From NCBI GenBank assembly GCA_024699855.1, contig JAMPIQ010000003.1, positions 8,866,001 through 8,930,000 of the forward strand: a DNA stretch of 64,000 nucleotides. Direction: 5' to 3'. This DNA is from Aphelenchoides besseyi. Lineage: Eukaryota > Nematoda > Chromadorea > Rhabditida > Aphelenchoididae. Under the pieces are notes generated by a model, which saw nothing but the letters and a program-made list of their open reading frames with translations, had not been told where the DNA came from and ran no database searches. Both the position numbers and the translations under genes were made by a program. Positions 1 through 11,044 of the stretch are shown in pieces. Numbering within the stretch: the first letter of the stretch is position 1; every line of letters starts with the position of its first letter.

Positions 1-974
1 GAATACGCGATGTCGTTCGATCGACCATTTGAAATTCACGATGATATCGAAGTTTTGAAGCGAATGGGAATGGCACACGGTTTGGATACAGGAAGAGTTG
101 AAGATGTTGATGTTGACAGAGTCAAGAAATGTTTGCCACCCGCGTTACGCATCTACATTGATCAGATTGTAGATGGCGAACAAGGTACTTAATTTTATAG
201 TTGTTTTTACTTTTATTGTTTTTAGAAGAACAAGGAACGAGTGTCGACAATATGTCTCTCGGATTGTTGCCTGAAGAAACTCAACAACCACCTGAACGAG
301 AATCTCCTCCACCACCCGAGCAAAAACCCACGAGTTACATCGCAACTCGTGCAACGCCAACGGTTAGCAATTTGGTTGCTACGTCTACGAACTCAAATCG
401 AATGACACCACCAGTTTCGACGAGCGGCATCACCAATCGTTACATTCGAAACATCGGAGTACAACGAACTTTGGGTTCTGGTGCTAGTCTGCATGGACCG
501 GTTGGTTATGCCCGTCCGATGTTTGCACGTGGTGGACTTGCGAGTCGAACGTACATTCAACGGGCTCCCGCTCCATCGGTAAGTTTGTTCTTAGTCGAAC
601 AAATTGACATCGAATTTTTAGCGTTATGTGACGCCTAGTCAATCTGCAGTCTACCAGAATGCTCAACGTTCGCACGCGCGACAACAATTGTATTTGGTTC
701 AAAGTAACGGTGGTGCTCCTCAACCGATTCAATCTAATCGCTATCAAGCATACCCACCACCACGTTCATCTCAAATCTATCAACAACGTTCAATACCATA
801 CGTGAGTTCGACTCTTCAATTGTTCTTATTGTTATTCTCTTTTAGCAAATTTCGAACACTCCACAAACTTCACGTCAACAAGCAGCTCAGCAGCCGACTG
901 AATATGTTGAGGGTCAGTACGAGTATATTGAGGTCGATGGGGCGGAAGGTGATTCTATCACATGGCTTAATTGA
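1..974 (+). CDS. dpl-1: DP (E2F dimerisation partner) transcription factor, 3' part
   Basis: This is the C-terminal part of the E2F heterodimer partner; the 5' end lies outside the window. Exons are 1-184, 226-578, 622-801 and 846-974 with phase-compatible introns of 41-44 nt, ending in TGA at 972-974. The first exon encodes the DP signature FEIHDDIEVLKRMGMA, which is nearly identical to vertebrate TFDP1, followed by the helical end of the DP dimerisation/marked-box region. The rest is a Pro/Gln/Ser-rich tail with a short acidic C-terminal end (EVDGAEGD). Family knowledge: DP binds DNA with E2F and controls S-phase genes. A polyadenylation signal AATAAA lies at 1025-1030. The identity is secure; only the 5' extent is unknown. 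Confidence 0.93.
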
Positions 975-1747
975 TTTTGTCATATTTTGTAAACTAAAAT
1001 GTTAAACTGTTATTTAAAAGATTGAATAAACACTGAATAACCAAATAGCTGTTAAAGGAACTCGTCTTTGTTGTCAAGGCAATAGAGCAGAAGACGAAGT
1101 CGTCATGCTAAACGTTTGCGTGTTGTCAGGGCAAATAAAGAGAGCGAAATGGAGCTCTGTGGGAATTCAACGTTTTTGAGCTTCTAGCCTGATGGTTGAC
1201 AACTAATCAGCTTTCATTGTTTGAAGTGACTGTTAACTACTCTGTTTATCTGTAGTTTAATATCCTCATGTTATAAACAACGTTTTTTGTTTATATTGGT
1301 ATTCTTGTTCTTCCGTTTAAATTTGCCGCTTGAATAGAGAACGGAAGTACGTCCAACCAAAACCAAATATCAAAAGGCTCTTCGTCTTTTTTGAGCTTCA
1401 CGGTTTACCGTTCAAATTGCCACGCAACTTTCTTCACGTCCTCGTGCTTTAAACGTCCATCAAGTCGGTAGTTTGAGAGTTGAAACCAACGGCAAATTAC
1501 GATTATTTTCCGCATCATCTAATCGCTCTCGACCTTTCTATTCGAACAGTCGAACGACACGTGTGTAGGTCGATGAACTTCAAGTGTTTCAAGAGAAAGA
1601 GATAAATTTGGCAACTTTTATTACTCGGCACTTCGTTCGGTTGTTTGTTCAAAACTTCATTTCGCGCTTAAACTCGACGATAAAGTTTGCTTTCAGTGTC
1701 TAACTAACTGCAATCACGAAGCCCAGGAAGCAATTCGATTAAACGAA
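975..1747. other. intergenic region between DP and the C2HC gene
   Basis: It contains the DP polyadenylation signal near 1025 and the presumed promoter of the following zinc-finger gene. I see no ORF, RNA gene or repeat that I can support. Confidence 0.5.
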
Positions 1748-2430
<683 letters not shown>

Positions 2431-2584
2431 ACGAGAATTGGAATGTAAATGTGACCACCGTTATTCTTTTTCTGTCTTTACGAGTATCTTCGAATCCCAG
2501 TGGTCTATCGTTTATAAGATGAACTTTGTGTTAACCGATCAATAAAATGGATATGTACAAGTGTTTTTGCTCATCTCCAATTGC

Positions 2585-3143
2585 TCAGACTACGGTGCTA
2601 TTCTGCAAATTCATAAAGAAAGAACGAAGCAATGCAATTAACTGCGGACTAATCGATGATCGTGGAAATGCCGACAACGGTAAACCTGTTTCTTGAATCG
2701 GGAACCCTGAACATTTGTCCAATTGAATCGTGTTGTTCTTGATTGTACCTAAAAAAAGAATTGATTGAATAACCACAGATCTTACCAGCAATCAGATATT
2801 CACTGTTTGGCCACAAATCCAAAGCTCCGCAGTTCATGAATGCAATTGGTGTTCTAATTTGCTGTGGGAGTAATGGCAAGTGAACGGTTCTTCCGCGAGT
2901 GGTTCGCAGAAACGGTGGTTTGAACTGATTGACGTATCGAATTTTGTAGAACATTTCCGAGCCAACTGCATATCGTTGAGTAATTTGAACGATAGCAACT
3001 GAAAGATTCTCAGTGAGAAGGCTTTCGAACTGAACATTACCGATATCAGCAACATTGTAAGTCGTTCGTTGGGATTTCGAAGCACAGTAACAAGCAAAAC
3101 CAACAGATATAACAGAGAACACCAAAATGATCACTTTTGACAT
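2585..3143 (-). CDS. TIMP-like secreted netrin-module (NTR) protein
   Basis: The protein begins with a signal peptide (MSKVIILVFSVISVGFA) followed directly by CYC. This matches tissue inhibitors of metalloproteinases, whose mature N-terminal Cys-x-Cys enters the protease active site. Later features fit an OB-fold NTR domain: CGALDLWPNSEYLIAG and KC. Exons are 3143-2786 and 2748-2585 with a 37-nt intron; splicing gives a C-terminus ending QNSTVV. If the intron is retained, the frame stays open with a different C-terminus ending at 2649. The role is inferred as an extracellular metalloproteinase inhibitor or matrix protein, as for C. elegans timp-1/cri-2. TIMP subtype is uncertain because the C-terminal domain is short. 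Confidence 0.72.
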
Positions 3144-3763
3144 TAAGTTAAATGGTTTTCCGTTTTCAAAATGACCATCAGATCAACTGATTTTATTCGA
3201 AGATTGTGTGTGTCTATTAAGCAAATCCGATGTCCTTGATCGCCTCTACTTTTCAGCTGTTAGACGTCTATTGAGCCCATGATAATCTCGGTCCGTGGGT
3301 CTGATCAAGGCGATTTCGTGGGTTCTAAGCAGCTCACAGAGCAAGAAACGTCGATTATATCGGCAGTCATTTGATTGTTCGATCGAGTCTAAAATACACT
3401 TTGTGTTTGATTGGTTGTACGCTGCGCGGTTACTCACTCGCTACTAAAAGTGAAATTATTTTTCAGAAAAACGTAAAGTGCAAAGTGAACACAAAAAAAC
3501 ACTTCGATAAGGTCGACAGTCAAGTTCAGAGACGAGCACGTTAAATTTTGTGCAATGAGCGTTTTGAGCATCAAAAGATGAATTTCACAATCGTGTTCCG
3601 AAATCATGTTGCGATATAAAAGAACGTTCATTGAAGGGAATCGATGGTTTATTGAACGCACATGTAAATTTGATTGAACAGATGATATTGATGTGAAGTT
3701 ATTGTTTTCTAGAGTGTGTGAATCTCCAATTAACTCATATGTTTCTAGCTCTAGAAGCCTAAA
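3144..3763. other. divergent intergenic region
   Basis: This region lies between the start codons of the minus-strand TIMP-like gene and the plus-strand CHK-like kinase, so it should hold both promoters. Minus-strand open frames here lack ATG starts. Nothing else is recognised. Confidence 0.45.
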
Positions 3764-5376
3764 ATGGTTAGTGCTAAACAGATTGCTGCTGTGGAGTTGG
3801 ATCTCAATGAAAAGGTCGGAAAACCGAAAATAACCATCGAGTGGGTTTTGAATATGCTTCTGGAGCATAATTCTCCGTTCAAGGAAGCTCGAGGTGAGAG
3901 CAAAGTAAAGAAGGTAATTTTGAAATCAAACGGCAATCTTGACAATAAAAATATCTAGGTCTCGGCAAACTACTTTAGCGAAGGTTACTGATCATGAAGT
4001 TGCATGTTTAACGAGTGCTTTCAGGAAAAGGGAATACTGCTTATCTTTACAAAACCATCGTTGAATTCACTGATCGTCCACCGTACAAGTTCATTATGAA
4101 GATCCCAACCGACGAAATCATCAACAAGTTGTTTGAACCGTTAAACATGGCCGAGGTAAGACAAGAAGTTTTGTAGAAAAATCGCGAGTATTCGATTTTT
4201 ATTTATCATTCGTCTTACACTTCAGCTTAATTTCAGAGCGTCAAAAAGGGCATTATCGACGAGATCAAACACCTTCATTGCGTTGAGTGTGAGGTTTATG
4301 GCTTATTGAAGGACATTACCGACTATCCGTTGGCTGAAGTCTACTATACGGAAAAATCAAACGAAAAAACAAACGGAATTATCGTAATGGAGGACTTGAG
4401 TGAACGGGCAACCACTTTTGGGATTTACACGAGTATTACGACCGGTCAATGTCTGAATTTTGCGCGGCATTTGGCTGATTTTCAGGTTTCTTGATCAATC
4501 AAATCATGATAATCAACTAATTAGTCGTATGTGGAATTGAAATTGGATGAAAGTCAGTGGCGAAACAAGTTCGAGAAGAATATTCACGTTCGAGATAAAT
4601 ATGATAAAGAGTTCAGAGACGGGATCAATTTGATTTTGGATTACAACGATGGTAATTGTTTCGTTGATATTCCATAACTCGTTTTCTTTTTGAACTGAAA
4701 AAAGAACTACAAGACATTCTTTCATTAGATTGGTTCAAATTCTCGGCTTATTGCGTTCAAGAAAAAGCCAAAGAATTCGGTAAATGTTAATCAAAATGGT
4801 TATTTTCAAGCGTTTTGATTGTAGATGGCGGCAGTACGCTCTGCCATGGCGATTGTTGTATGATCTCAACATTCTGTTCTTTAAACTTCCCATCTAATTT
4901 CAGGGACCAATAACGTGATGATCAAATTCTCTGAAGACGGTTCACTCAGCAATGAGATTGCTGCTTTTATTGATTGGCAGTGTTTCTTTGAAGGAAACGC
5001 TCTGTTTGATGCGGCCAGATACTTCGTCAATAGTGCCGATGCAGAGATTAGAAGAGAAATTGAAAGCCAGGCCGTTGATTTGTACTACGATCGGCTAATT
5101 GAGAATCTGCGAGTACATGATCGTAAACCGAAATTGACACGTGAACAAGCTCATCAACTGTACGAAATTGCGTACGTTCATCAGACCGGCGTTCTGGCTG
5201 AAATCTACGCTATGTTAGTGCTACCCGATGCGAAGTCTGTTTGCAAAGTGAAACAAGCGAAAGCAGCCAAAATTTACATTCGACTCCGTTTTGCTCTTGA
5301 AGATCAACAAGAACGTTTGAAGAAGTACAATCTATTGGAGAGATTTCGAGCTATTAAAGACAGTGAACAAGAATGA
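3764..5376 (+). CDS. choline-kinase-like (CHK/DUF1679) protein
   Basis: Eight exons (3764-3913, 3959-3983, 4025-4155, 4237-4485, 4525-4651, 4729-4779, 4825-4857, 4904-5376) join in frame. The joined protein shows an N-lobe segment (GKGNTAYLYK, FIMKIP with the putative ATP-binding Lys), IVMEDLS, the catalytic Brenner motif LCHGDCWTNNV formed across the last splice junction, and IDWQ, the metal-binding equivalent of DFG. This arrangement is that of the CHK-like/DUF1679 kinases, which are expanded in nematodes and arthropods and related to choline kinase and aminoglycoside phosphotransferase. The natural substrate is unknown; insect members phosphorylate ecdysteroids. AATAAA is at 5427. The fold assignment is strong, the substrate is not. 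Confidence 0.88.
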
Positions 5377-6029
5377 AAGTTTTTATTGCTTGATTATTTT
5401 GATTTATAGCTTTCAGTTTATGTTGTAATAAAGTATATGGACGCAAATCCATTTCAGCAATACGAGTAGTTAATGAACAATGTAAATAAAAGTAGTTGAA
5501 TAGACAGTTGGACTTGAAATTTGTCGAAACTTAGCTGAGAATAAGGGCGTATACATCAGCCCGTGAGTCGAGGATGCGTTTCATATTAAGCCAACTAACG
5601 TGAACCACAAGTTTGGTTCACCAAAACCATCACACCAATTCCTCAAAGTTCGAAATCTCAGATAAACAATGTAAATTGATGAAAAAATTGACAATCGTTG
5701 TAGGTTAGATTGACAGTAATCGAGGCGCCGAGATAAAGAAATTTCGACGTATCGTTTGTATTCTCCACCTTTGGTCTTACACAAATTCATTGTGTCAATG
5801 CATAACAATTTTCCGAGCAAAACGAATAAATTTCATTGGTTTTAGTGTCTTCAATGACCTTTTGCATGTTCAAAAACTGCAGCAACAGATTCTTTGCAAT
5901 TCAATTGGCCGTCAATTTCCGTACGTTTTGGTTGCAACCGTTTGATTTGCTCCGCCTTTCCGTGTTGACCGTTTGATATTTAAAACTGCAACTGAATCTT
6001 AGAGATCACAGTGAGTTTTGCTAATCAAA
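5377..6029. other. intergenic region
   Basis: It holds the 3' UTR and polyadenylation signal (5427) of the CHK-like gene and the promoter of the transthyretin-like gene. A minus-strand open frame (5581-5820) has no supporting features. Confidence 0.45.
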
Positions 6030-6487
6030 ATGAAATTCGTTGTGGTCGCCCTTTTCGTTGTACCAATTGCTCAATCCTTCATTCTTCCATTCGCGCCCAT
6101 CGTCTTGGGGCCGAAAGCACCAACCGTGTTCTTCTCGGGTCGTATAACTCATAATGGAAAAGAGGTGCCCGCATTGGTGTCGATCGAAATTCTCTACAAG
6201 TCGAATGATCATGAAGTTCCTCTCAGCGTAGTGTAAGCTATCTATCGGTCTCAAATTGGTCATTGAGTTTTAGACAAGCCAACTCGCTCTCCAACTATCA
6301 CATTGGAGTAAACGGTTTGCTTCTTCAAGATCCAAAACTTTCGCACAGTGCTTACATTCGCGTTCAATCGCTCTCAACTGATGGTGGATCTAAGGTCGTG
6401 AAATTTGAAATGGAGGACGACAAATACCAATACAATCACGACATTGAATTGGGGCGTCATTACTATGTTGATGTAGACGAAAACTGA
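6030..6487 (+). CDS. secreted transthyretin-like family protein (divergent)
   Basis: Two exons (6030-6232 and 6274-6487; donor GTAAGC) encode about 138 residues. There is a clear signal peptide (MKFVVVALFVVPIAQS), then a beta-rich domain. The order is GRITHNGKEVPALVSIEIL, a central block ending GVNGLLLQDPKLSHSAYIRV, and a C-terminal stretch with DIELGRHYYVDVDE. This order recalls the nematode transthyretin-like (TTR) family: a G.L..NGK..A.V.I strand, then P.L.....I.., then a final ...DIG...L... strand. The family's usual cysteine pair is absent, so the assignment is tentative. TTR proteins are secreted, abundant in nematodes and mostly of unknown function. AATAAA lies near 6522. Confidence 0.5.
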
Positions 6488-6628
6488 GGAATTGAATTGC
6501 ATTCTGTTGTTTATACTCAAGAAAATAAATCTTGCAGATTCTCTAGTAACCTCTTTTGCGAAGAGAAAAGATCGCACTGGCGGAGTAGAAGGTCAGAGAA
6601 CGAAAACAAGACCCGCGAAAACGGTCCA

Positions 6629-6648
6629 ACCCATCACTTTTGTTGCTT
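6629..6648 (+). promoter_or_regulatory. candidate PSE-like element of SL RNA unit A
   Basis: A 20-nt block (ACCCATCACTTTTGTTGCTT) starts exactly 60 nt upstream of the leader. Unit C has 17 or 18 of the same bases at the same distance (21201-21220). That offset is where metazoan snRNA and SL RNA genes carry the proximal sequence element bound by SNAPc. The sequence and spacing are seen directly; the function is inferred. Confidence 0.6.
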
Positions 6649-6688
6649 TCCGCTGTCCACTTGTTTTCGTTTCTGCTGCTTATCGACA

Positions 6689-6786
6689 GGATTTAAGATC
6701 CAAATTAAGGTACGAAGAGTTCCGAGCCATTTCGATGTGTTTGGAATCTCGAATTTTTGGCTCAGTTCTTGGGGACTCCCAGGAAC
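6689..6786 (+). ncRNA. candidate spliced-leader RNA, unit A
   Basis: The unit has the architecture of a nematode SL RNA. Leader: 21 nt at 6689-6709, beginning GGATTTAAGATCC and ending AAG. Donor: GT at 6710. Internal hairpin: GTTCCGAGC (6719-6727) with GTTTGGAAT (6739-6747) around an 11-nt loop. Sm-binding site: AATTTTTGG (6752-6760). Terminal hairpin: 9 bp (6765-6786). Compared with unit C, the internal stem differs at two positions that both keep G-U or A-U type pairing, and the terminal stem differs while still pairing. The leader itself can form a short GGAT/ATCC helix, as many nematode leaders do. Total length is about 98 nt. Expression and trans-splicing are not shown by sequence alone. 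Confidence 0.75.
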
Positions 6787-6888
6787 AGACAATCTGAATA
6801 ACATGAGTCTTTGAACGCCCAAAATATCGTGAAGATTCAAGAGAAAGCAACCAGTTGATTTCATTTTGTGGTTTTTGATTCGGTTGGG

Positions 6889-7294
6889 ATGCTCGTTTTC
6901 GATTGGATTTCGTCTTTTGGGTGTATGTACTCTTCGCTTTTGTGTTCGTATGTCGACGACTGTTTTCGTCCTGGTGCTCCGAGTCATCAATGGGAGTTCT
7001 GTCATTTCCAGTCGTTGATGCTGCTCTTTTTCACGGCATTTGTAGTTTCTAGTTGGATGCTTCTCATAATTACTTTTCTTTGCCGAAACTTCGATGTAAG
7101 TCAACGACGACGACAATACGAACAAAAACGACTTTTAGGAATTGAGCAGTGAGTACAAGGAGAACGTCGAGTTTGCAACCAGCAATTCGAAGGACGAGAT
7201 TCAACCAAAAAAGTCATCAGTGCATAATGTGTTGTCGGCGGCTGGTGATGTTCTGTTCAATTTTGAGACTTCGAGTGACAAGAAGAACGATTAG
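6889..7294 (+). CDS. small single-pass membrane protein, unrecognised
   Basis: Two exons (6889-7095 and 7139-7294, phase 0, 43-nt intron) encode 120 residues. The N-terminal third is cysteine-rich (FGCMYSSLLCSYVDDCF), followed by one strongly hydrophobic segment (LMLLFFTAFVVSSWMLLIITF), then a charged, lysine/serine-rich tail of about 50 residues. This fits a one-pass membrane protein, with the cysteines either lumenal or palmitoylated. I do not recognise a family. It starts about 100 nt downstream of SL RNA unit A on the same strand. AATAAA is near 7313. The open second exon and typical splice sites argue that it is real. Confidence 0.6.
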
Positions 7295-7435
7295 TTTTGT
7301 TGTTTAGTCGAAAATAAACCCGTTTATTTAATCAAAAGTAGACATGAAGACAGAACGGAAAGAGAGAAGACATTTCAATGAGACAAGCAGACTACAGTGA
7401 GAAGGTGAACCGTTAGTGGAGCTTAGAAAAGTGGC

Positions 7436-9380
7436 TTATCGTTGTTTCAGAACGGATTTCAAGTTCTTGGCGATTGTTCGTGGTGTTGAGTCCTTCATCT
7501 CCTTGAGCAGATTGACGATCTGCTCTTCCGAGACCGTCATCTCGGCCATGTTCTCCGAATTGCTCTTCAAGCTGACGTATGGATGTTCGAGCAGCTCTTC
7601 CACCGACAGTCGTTCTGCCAAGTTTCGAGTCAAACAGCACTGATAAAGGAACCAGATAACATGAGAAATGAATGTCTAACTCACCTTCAAAACGTTTTCA
7701 AGTTCGAATGACATTCTTGGTTCCTTCGGATACACGATCTTCGCCTCTCGAATCGCCAAAATCTGTCTGTCTTGACTACCAGCATTTGCGAACGGCGCAC
7801 GACCAAAATGCATTGCATAGAGAATGCAACCCAACGACCAGACGTCCGACTTCAAAGGAATCTGAACTCATTGGTTATTGAAGGCAATTCAGCAACTCAC
7901 TTCGTATCCCTCGGCATCAGGTGGACAGTTGACAGCTTCGGGTGAAATGTAGTTCAGAGTTCCTTGAATTTGTTTTCGACAAACAGTCGTATCATCAGCA
8001 GTGATCTGAGCAGCAATTCCGAAGTCAATCAGTTTGATGGAGCCTTTGACGAGAACGAAATTGGCGGGCTTCAGATCGGCGTGGACGATTTCTGAAAAGA
8101 ACAAATGAAAATGAGAAGACGATAAGCAAACTTACTGCGCGAGTGGATCACATTCACGCACTTGACCATCTCGGACCAATAGTAGCGAATTGAAGACTCG
8201 TCAAAACGCTTCTTCATTTCGCGCTCCTTAATGTAATCTCTAAAGTTTAGTTCGCCCAATTCCATGACAAGGTAAATGCTCTGGTCGGTGATTTGACTGA
8301 AAAAGAATGAGATACAAATCGAATACAAAGACTCACTAGTCGTGCATTTTGATCACGTAATGAGATTCCTGGAGCTCTTTGAGGAAAAGGATCTCGTTCT
8401 TGTACATCTGCATCATTTCGTTGTCTACTTTTTTGCGATTGACAATCTTCAGTGCCACAGGATTTTTGTAGTCTCTTGAGAAGGCCTTGTAGACCTTGCA
8501 GGAACCGCCAGAGCCTATGCACGAGTCGATAGTGAAGATCGTTCCGTTGACGGTGATTTCTGTCCCTTTGGCCAATTCGTTTCCTGTGGATCTGACAATC
8601 TTCTGAAAAGAAAGGTCATAAGAAAACTAAAGAAAACCGACTTCTTGTTTCGGAATGATGATCGAAGCTCGTCGTTTCTTTGCGGGCATAGGATTGGGCA
8701 GTGGTTTGTTGTTCGATTCGACGAGAACTCGCTGAGCCAACGGTGTTGGGATCTTGGGTAGAACCGGAGCAGCAGCTCGTGGAGGCGATTGAAGAGGTTT
8801 CGATTTCTTGGCAACTGGCACCACGATAGCCGAGGGTTTCATCGTCGATTTGGTCATTTTCGGTTGTTCCTCTGGTTGTGCTCTTGAACTCGAAGCAGAA
8901 GGAACCGGAGTGGTCGAAGCAACTTTGCCGCTCGAAGATGACCGCAAATCTGTAATTGCAAGAGGAACTAAGGAGATTGAAATTGAGAACTCGAAATTAA
9001 AAGACAAAGGAATTAGCTTCCGATTAAGCTTCGCTCTAAAAGTGGACGGCGAGATAAATTTGGCATTTCAGAGTCCAAAAATACTCGACGAGTTCCCATC
9101 CGCACCACCCTCGGTGTCACGCCCAAAATCGCCAGTGGCTATTTGGAGAATCCGTGGCAACGAAGTAGCGGTCAAAAACCGAGCACGTGCAGCGAAAAGA
9201 GTTTTTTGCAGCCGTAGGGTCATTATTCGAAAGGACAACGATTCAAGAAGACTTACCGGCTGGTACTTCACTGGCATTGTTACTGGAAGTCGTGGTGCCG
9301 GTTCGTGCTTCCAGTTCCATCAAACGCTCTTTATTTTGCTTCCGAAGAGCCTCCAACTTCTGCATCGTCGACGCTCGCAT
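7436..9380 (-). CDS. TTK: MPS1/TTK spindle-checkpoint kinase
   Basis: Exons (minus): 9380-9257, 8949-8642, 8602-8337, 8296-8136, 8091-7901, 7861-7685 and 7639-7436; the first intron is long (307 nt). The N-terminal half is disordered and Pro/Ser/Lys-rich. The kinase domain shows the glycine loop IGSGGSCKVY, ALKIV, the TTK-specific LYDYEITDQ-like block (MHDYQITDQSIYLVMELG), catalytic HADLKPANF, metal-binding LIDFGIA, the activation segment QIQGTLNYISPEA, and DVWSLGCILY. The C-terminus has VLKCCLTRN..ERLSV and a short helical tail. The match to vertebrate TTK is much closer than to any other kinase. A TTTTCAG acceptor just upstream of the ATG (9414) suggests trans-splicing. MPS1 phosphorylates KNL1/MELT repeats at unattached kinetochores. 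C. elegans is known to have lost this gene. Confidence 0.93.
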
Positions 9381-9770
9381 CCTTCTGTCCCTCGAGAAAA
9401 GAACGAGAAACAGCTGAAAACAAAAGAAATGTAAACGTGACTGCAGGATCCGGAAACAACACGCCAATAGAAAGCCGAATCAAAAGGCGGGAAAACGCCT
9501 TCTTCTTCTCGACACTATTGATTTTTATGCTTGTTGATGAAAAGCAGGACTGAAAGTTTTGTGCAAGTGCCGGGAAGATCAATCAAAGGAACATTGATGA
9601 GCGTTAAAAGACCTATGACTGACTGATGGGACTTTTAGTTTCCGAGACGGTGATTGGAATACGGACGCTGAAAGTGAGTACTCTGTTCGTCAGTCGAAGA
9701 TCAATGGACGTTAAATGCGTTGATTTGAGAACAAAAATTGTTGGATTTTGATGCAATCTATTTCATTTCA
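9381..9770. other. shared promoter region between MPS1 and MVD
   Basis: A 390-bp region separates two divergent start codons. It includes the acceptor-like TTTTCAG (9414, minus) upstream of the MPS1 ATG. No other feature is supported. Confidence 0.45.
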
Positions 9771-11044
9771 ATGGAAGAAGATGGAAATCAAATTCGTGAA
9801 GTTGTGGTCAGAGCTCCGATCAACATCGCACTCATCAAGTACTGGGGCAAAACAAACAAAGTGAGTTAAAGTTCTTGGATGTCGGTCTATACTTGCTCAG
9901 GAGCTAATCATTCCGGCCAACGACTCGATTTCAATTACAATCGACGAGCTCTACGCAGAAACAACCGTAACTTTAACTGACAGTGGAAACGACCGAGTGG
10001 TCATCAATGGTGACGAAATTGATTTGGGCAAACAAAAACGATTCAGGGTTGTCATTAAGGTATTATTTTTGGTCTTTTGGTTTAGTCGCTTGTAGGAGTT
10101 TCGACGGCTAATTAACCGTCAATCCGAAGGGCCACCGTTTTTGTCCATCTCGTCTCAGACCAATTTTGCTACTTCTGCCGGTTTGGCATCTTCAGCTGCC
10201 GGATTCGGGGCCATTGCTTTTGGACTGACGAAATTGGGCAAATTGAAAGAAGTGAAATGATGATTCGATTGGCACGTTTGGGTTCGGGATCGGCGTGTCG
10301 AAGTGTGTTGCCCGGATTTGTTCATTGGAGAGTTGTGAATGAAGGGGAAACGAGCTGTGAGGTTTGTTTTGACTTTCTTGTTGTTCTGAAATCCGTTTTT
10401 AGACTTTGGCTGGTTCCTCTGCCTGGACGAGTCTACGAGCTGTGGTGTTCGAGTTGAGTGACAGAGTGAAGGACGTGTCAAGCACAATCGGGATGCAACG
10501 AACTCTCGAGACCTCAACGCTTTTCGACTATCGAATTCGAGTTGTTGTTCCCGATCGAATTCAACGGTACGTTCGCTTTAGTGTTCATTTCATTGTGATG
10601 CTTAGATTGAAAGAAGCGATTGCTAGTTTTGACTTCAATCAGTTGGCTGAGATCACAATGGCGGACAGCAACCAACTTCACGCTGTTTGTTTAGATTCGA
10701 ATCCACCACTACGTGTGAGATTGAGATCACTTTTTGGTGTTTGTTTCATTCTTCCTTTTCAGTACTTGAGCGACGAGTCGTGGCGTCTAATTCGCTTTGT
10801 GGAGATATTCAATGGAAATGACCGGAAAGCTGCGTACACATTTGATGCTGGACCCAACTGCTGTGTTTTCGTTCAAACCGCAAATCTGCCCAACTTTTTG
10901 AACGAATTCGCTCGACACTTTGGTTTCACTTCATTGCCCACTGATCTTCTGGGCTTGTGGACACCGAAAGAAGACGGAACTTTGAAGCTGAAGAAGCTGA
11001 TTGTCAGTTCTGTTGGATCAGCTCCTCAGATTGTTAATCGATAG
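9771..11044 (+). CDS. MVD: mevalonate diphosphate decarboxylase (one apparent frameshift)
   Basis: Catalyses the ATP-dependent decarboxylation of mevalonate diphosphate to isopentenyl diphosphate. Exons are 9771-9860, 9901-10059, 10096-10361, 10403-10566, 10606-10714 and 10763-11044. Hallmarks in order: APINIALIKYWGK, the GHMP ATP-binding motif FATSAGLASSAAG, GSGSACRS, MADSNQLHA, and YTFDAGPN with the catalytic Asp. In exon 3 the frame breaks after GKLKEVK (TGA at 10258). The family match resumes one frame over at RLARLGSGSACRS. The exon is 266 nt where 267 would keep phase, so exactly one base is missing, close to an AAA run. This is more likely an assembly error than true decay, because everything else is intact. 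Confidence 0.9.

Noticed and set aside
3246..3437. 63-codon minus-strand frame next to the TIMP-like gene
   Set aside because: It has no ATG start, no domain, and its first bases look like a GTGAGT donor.
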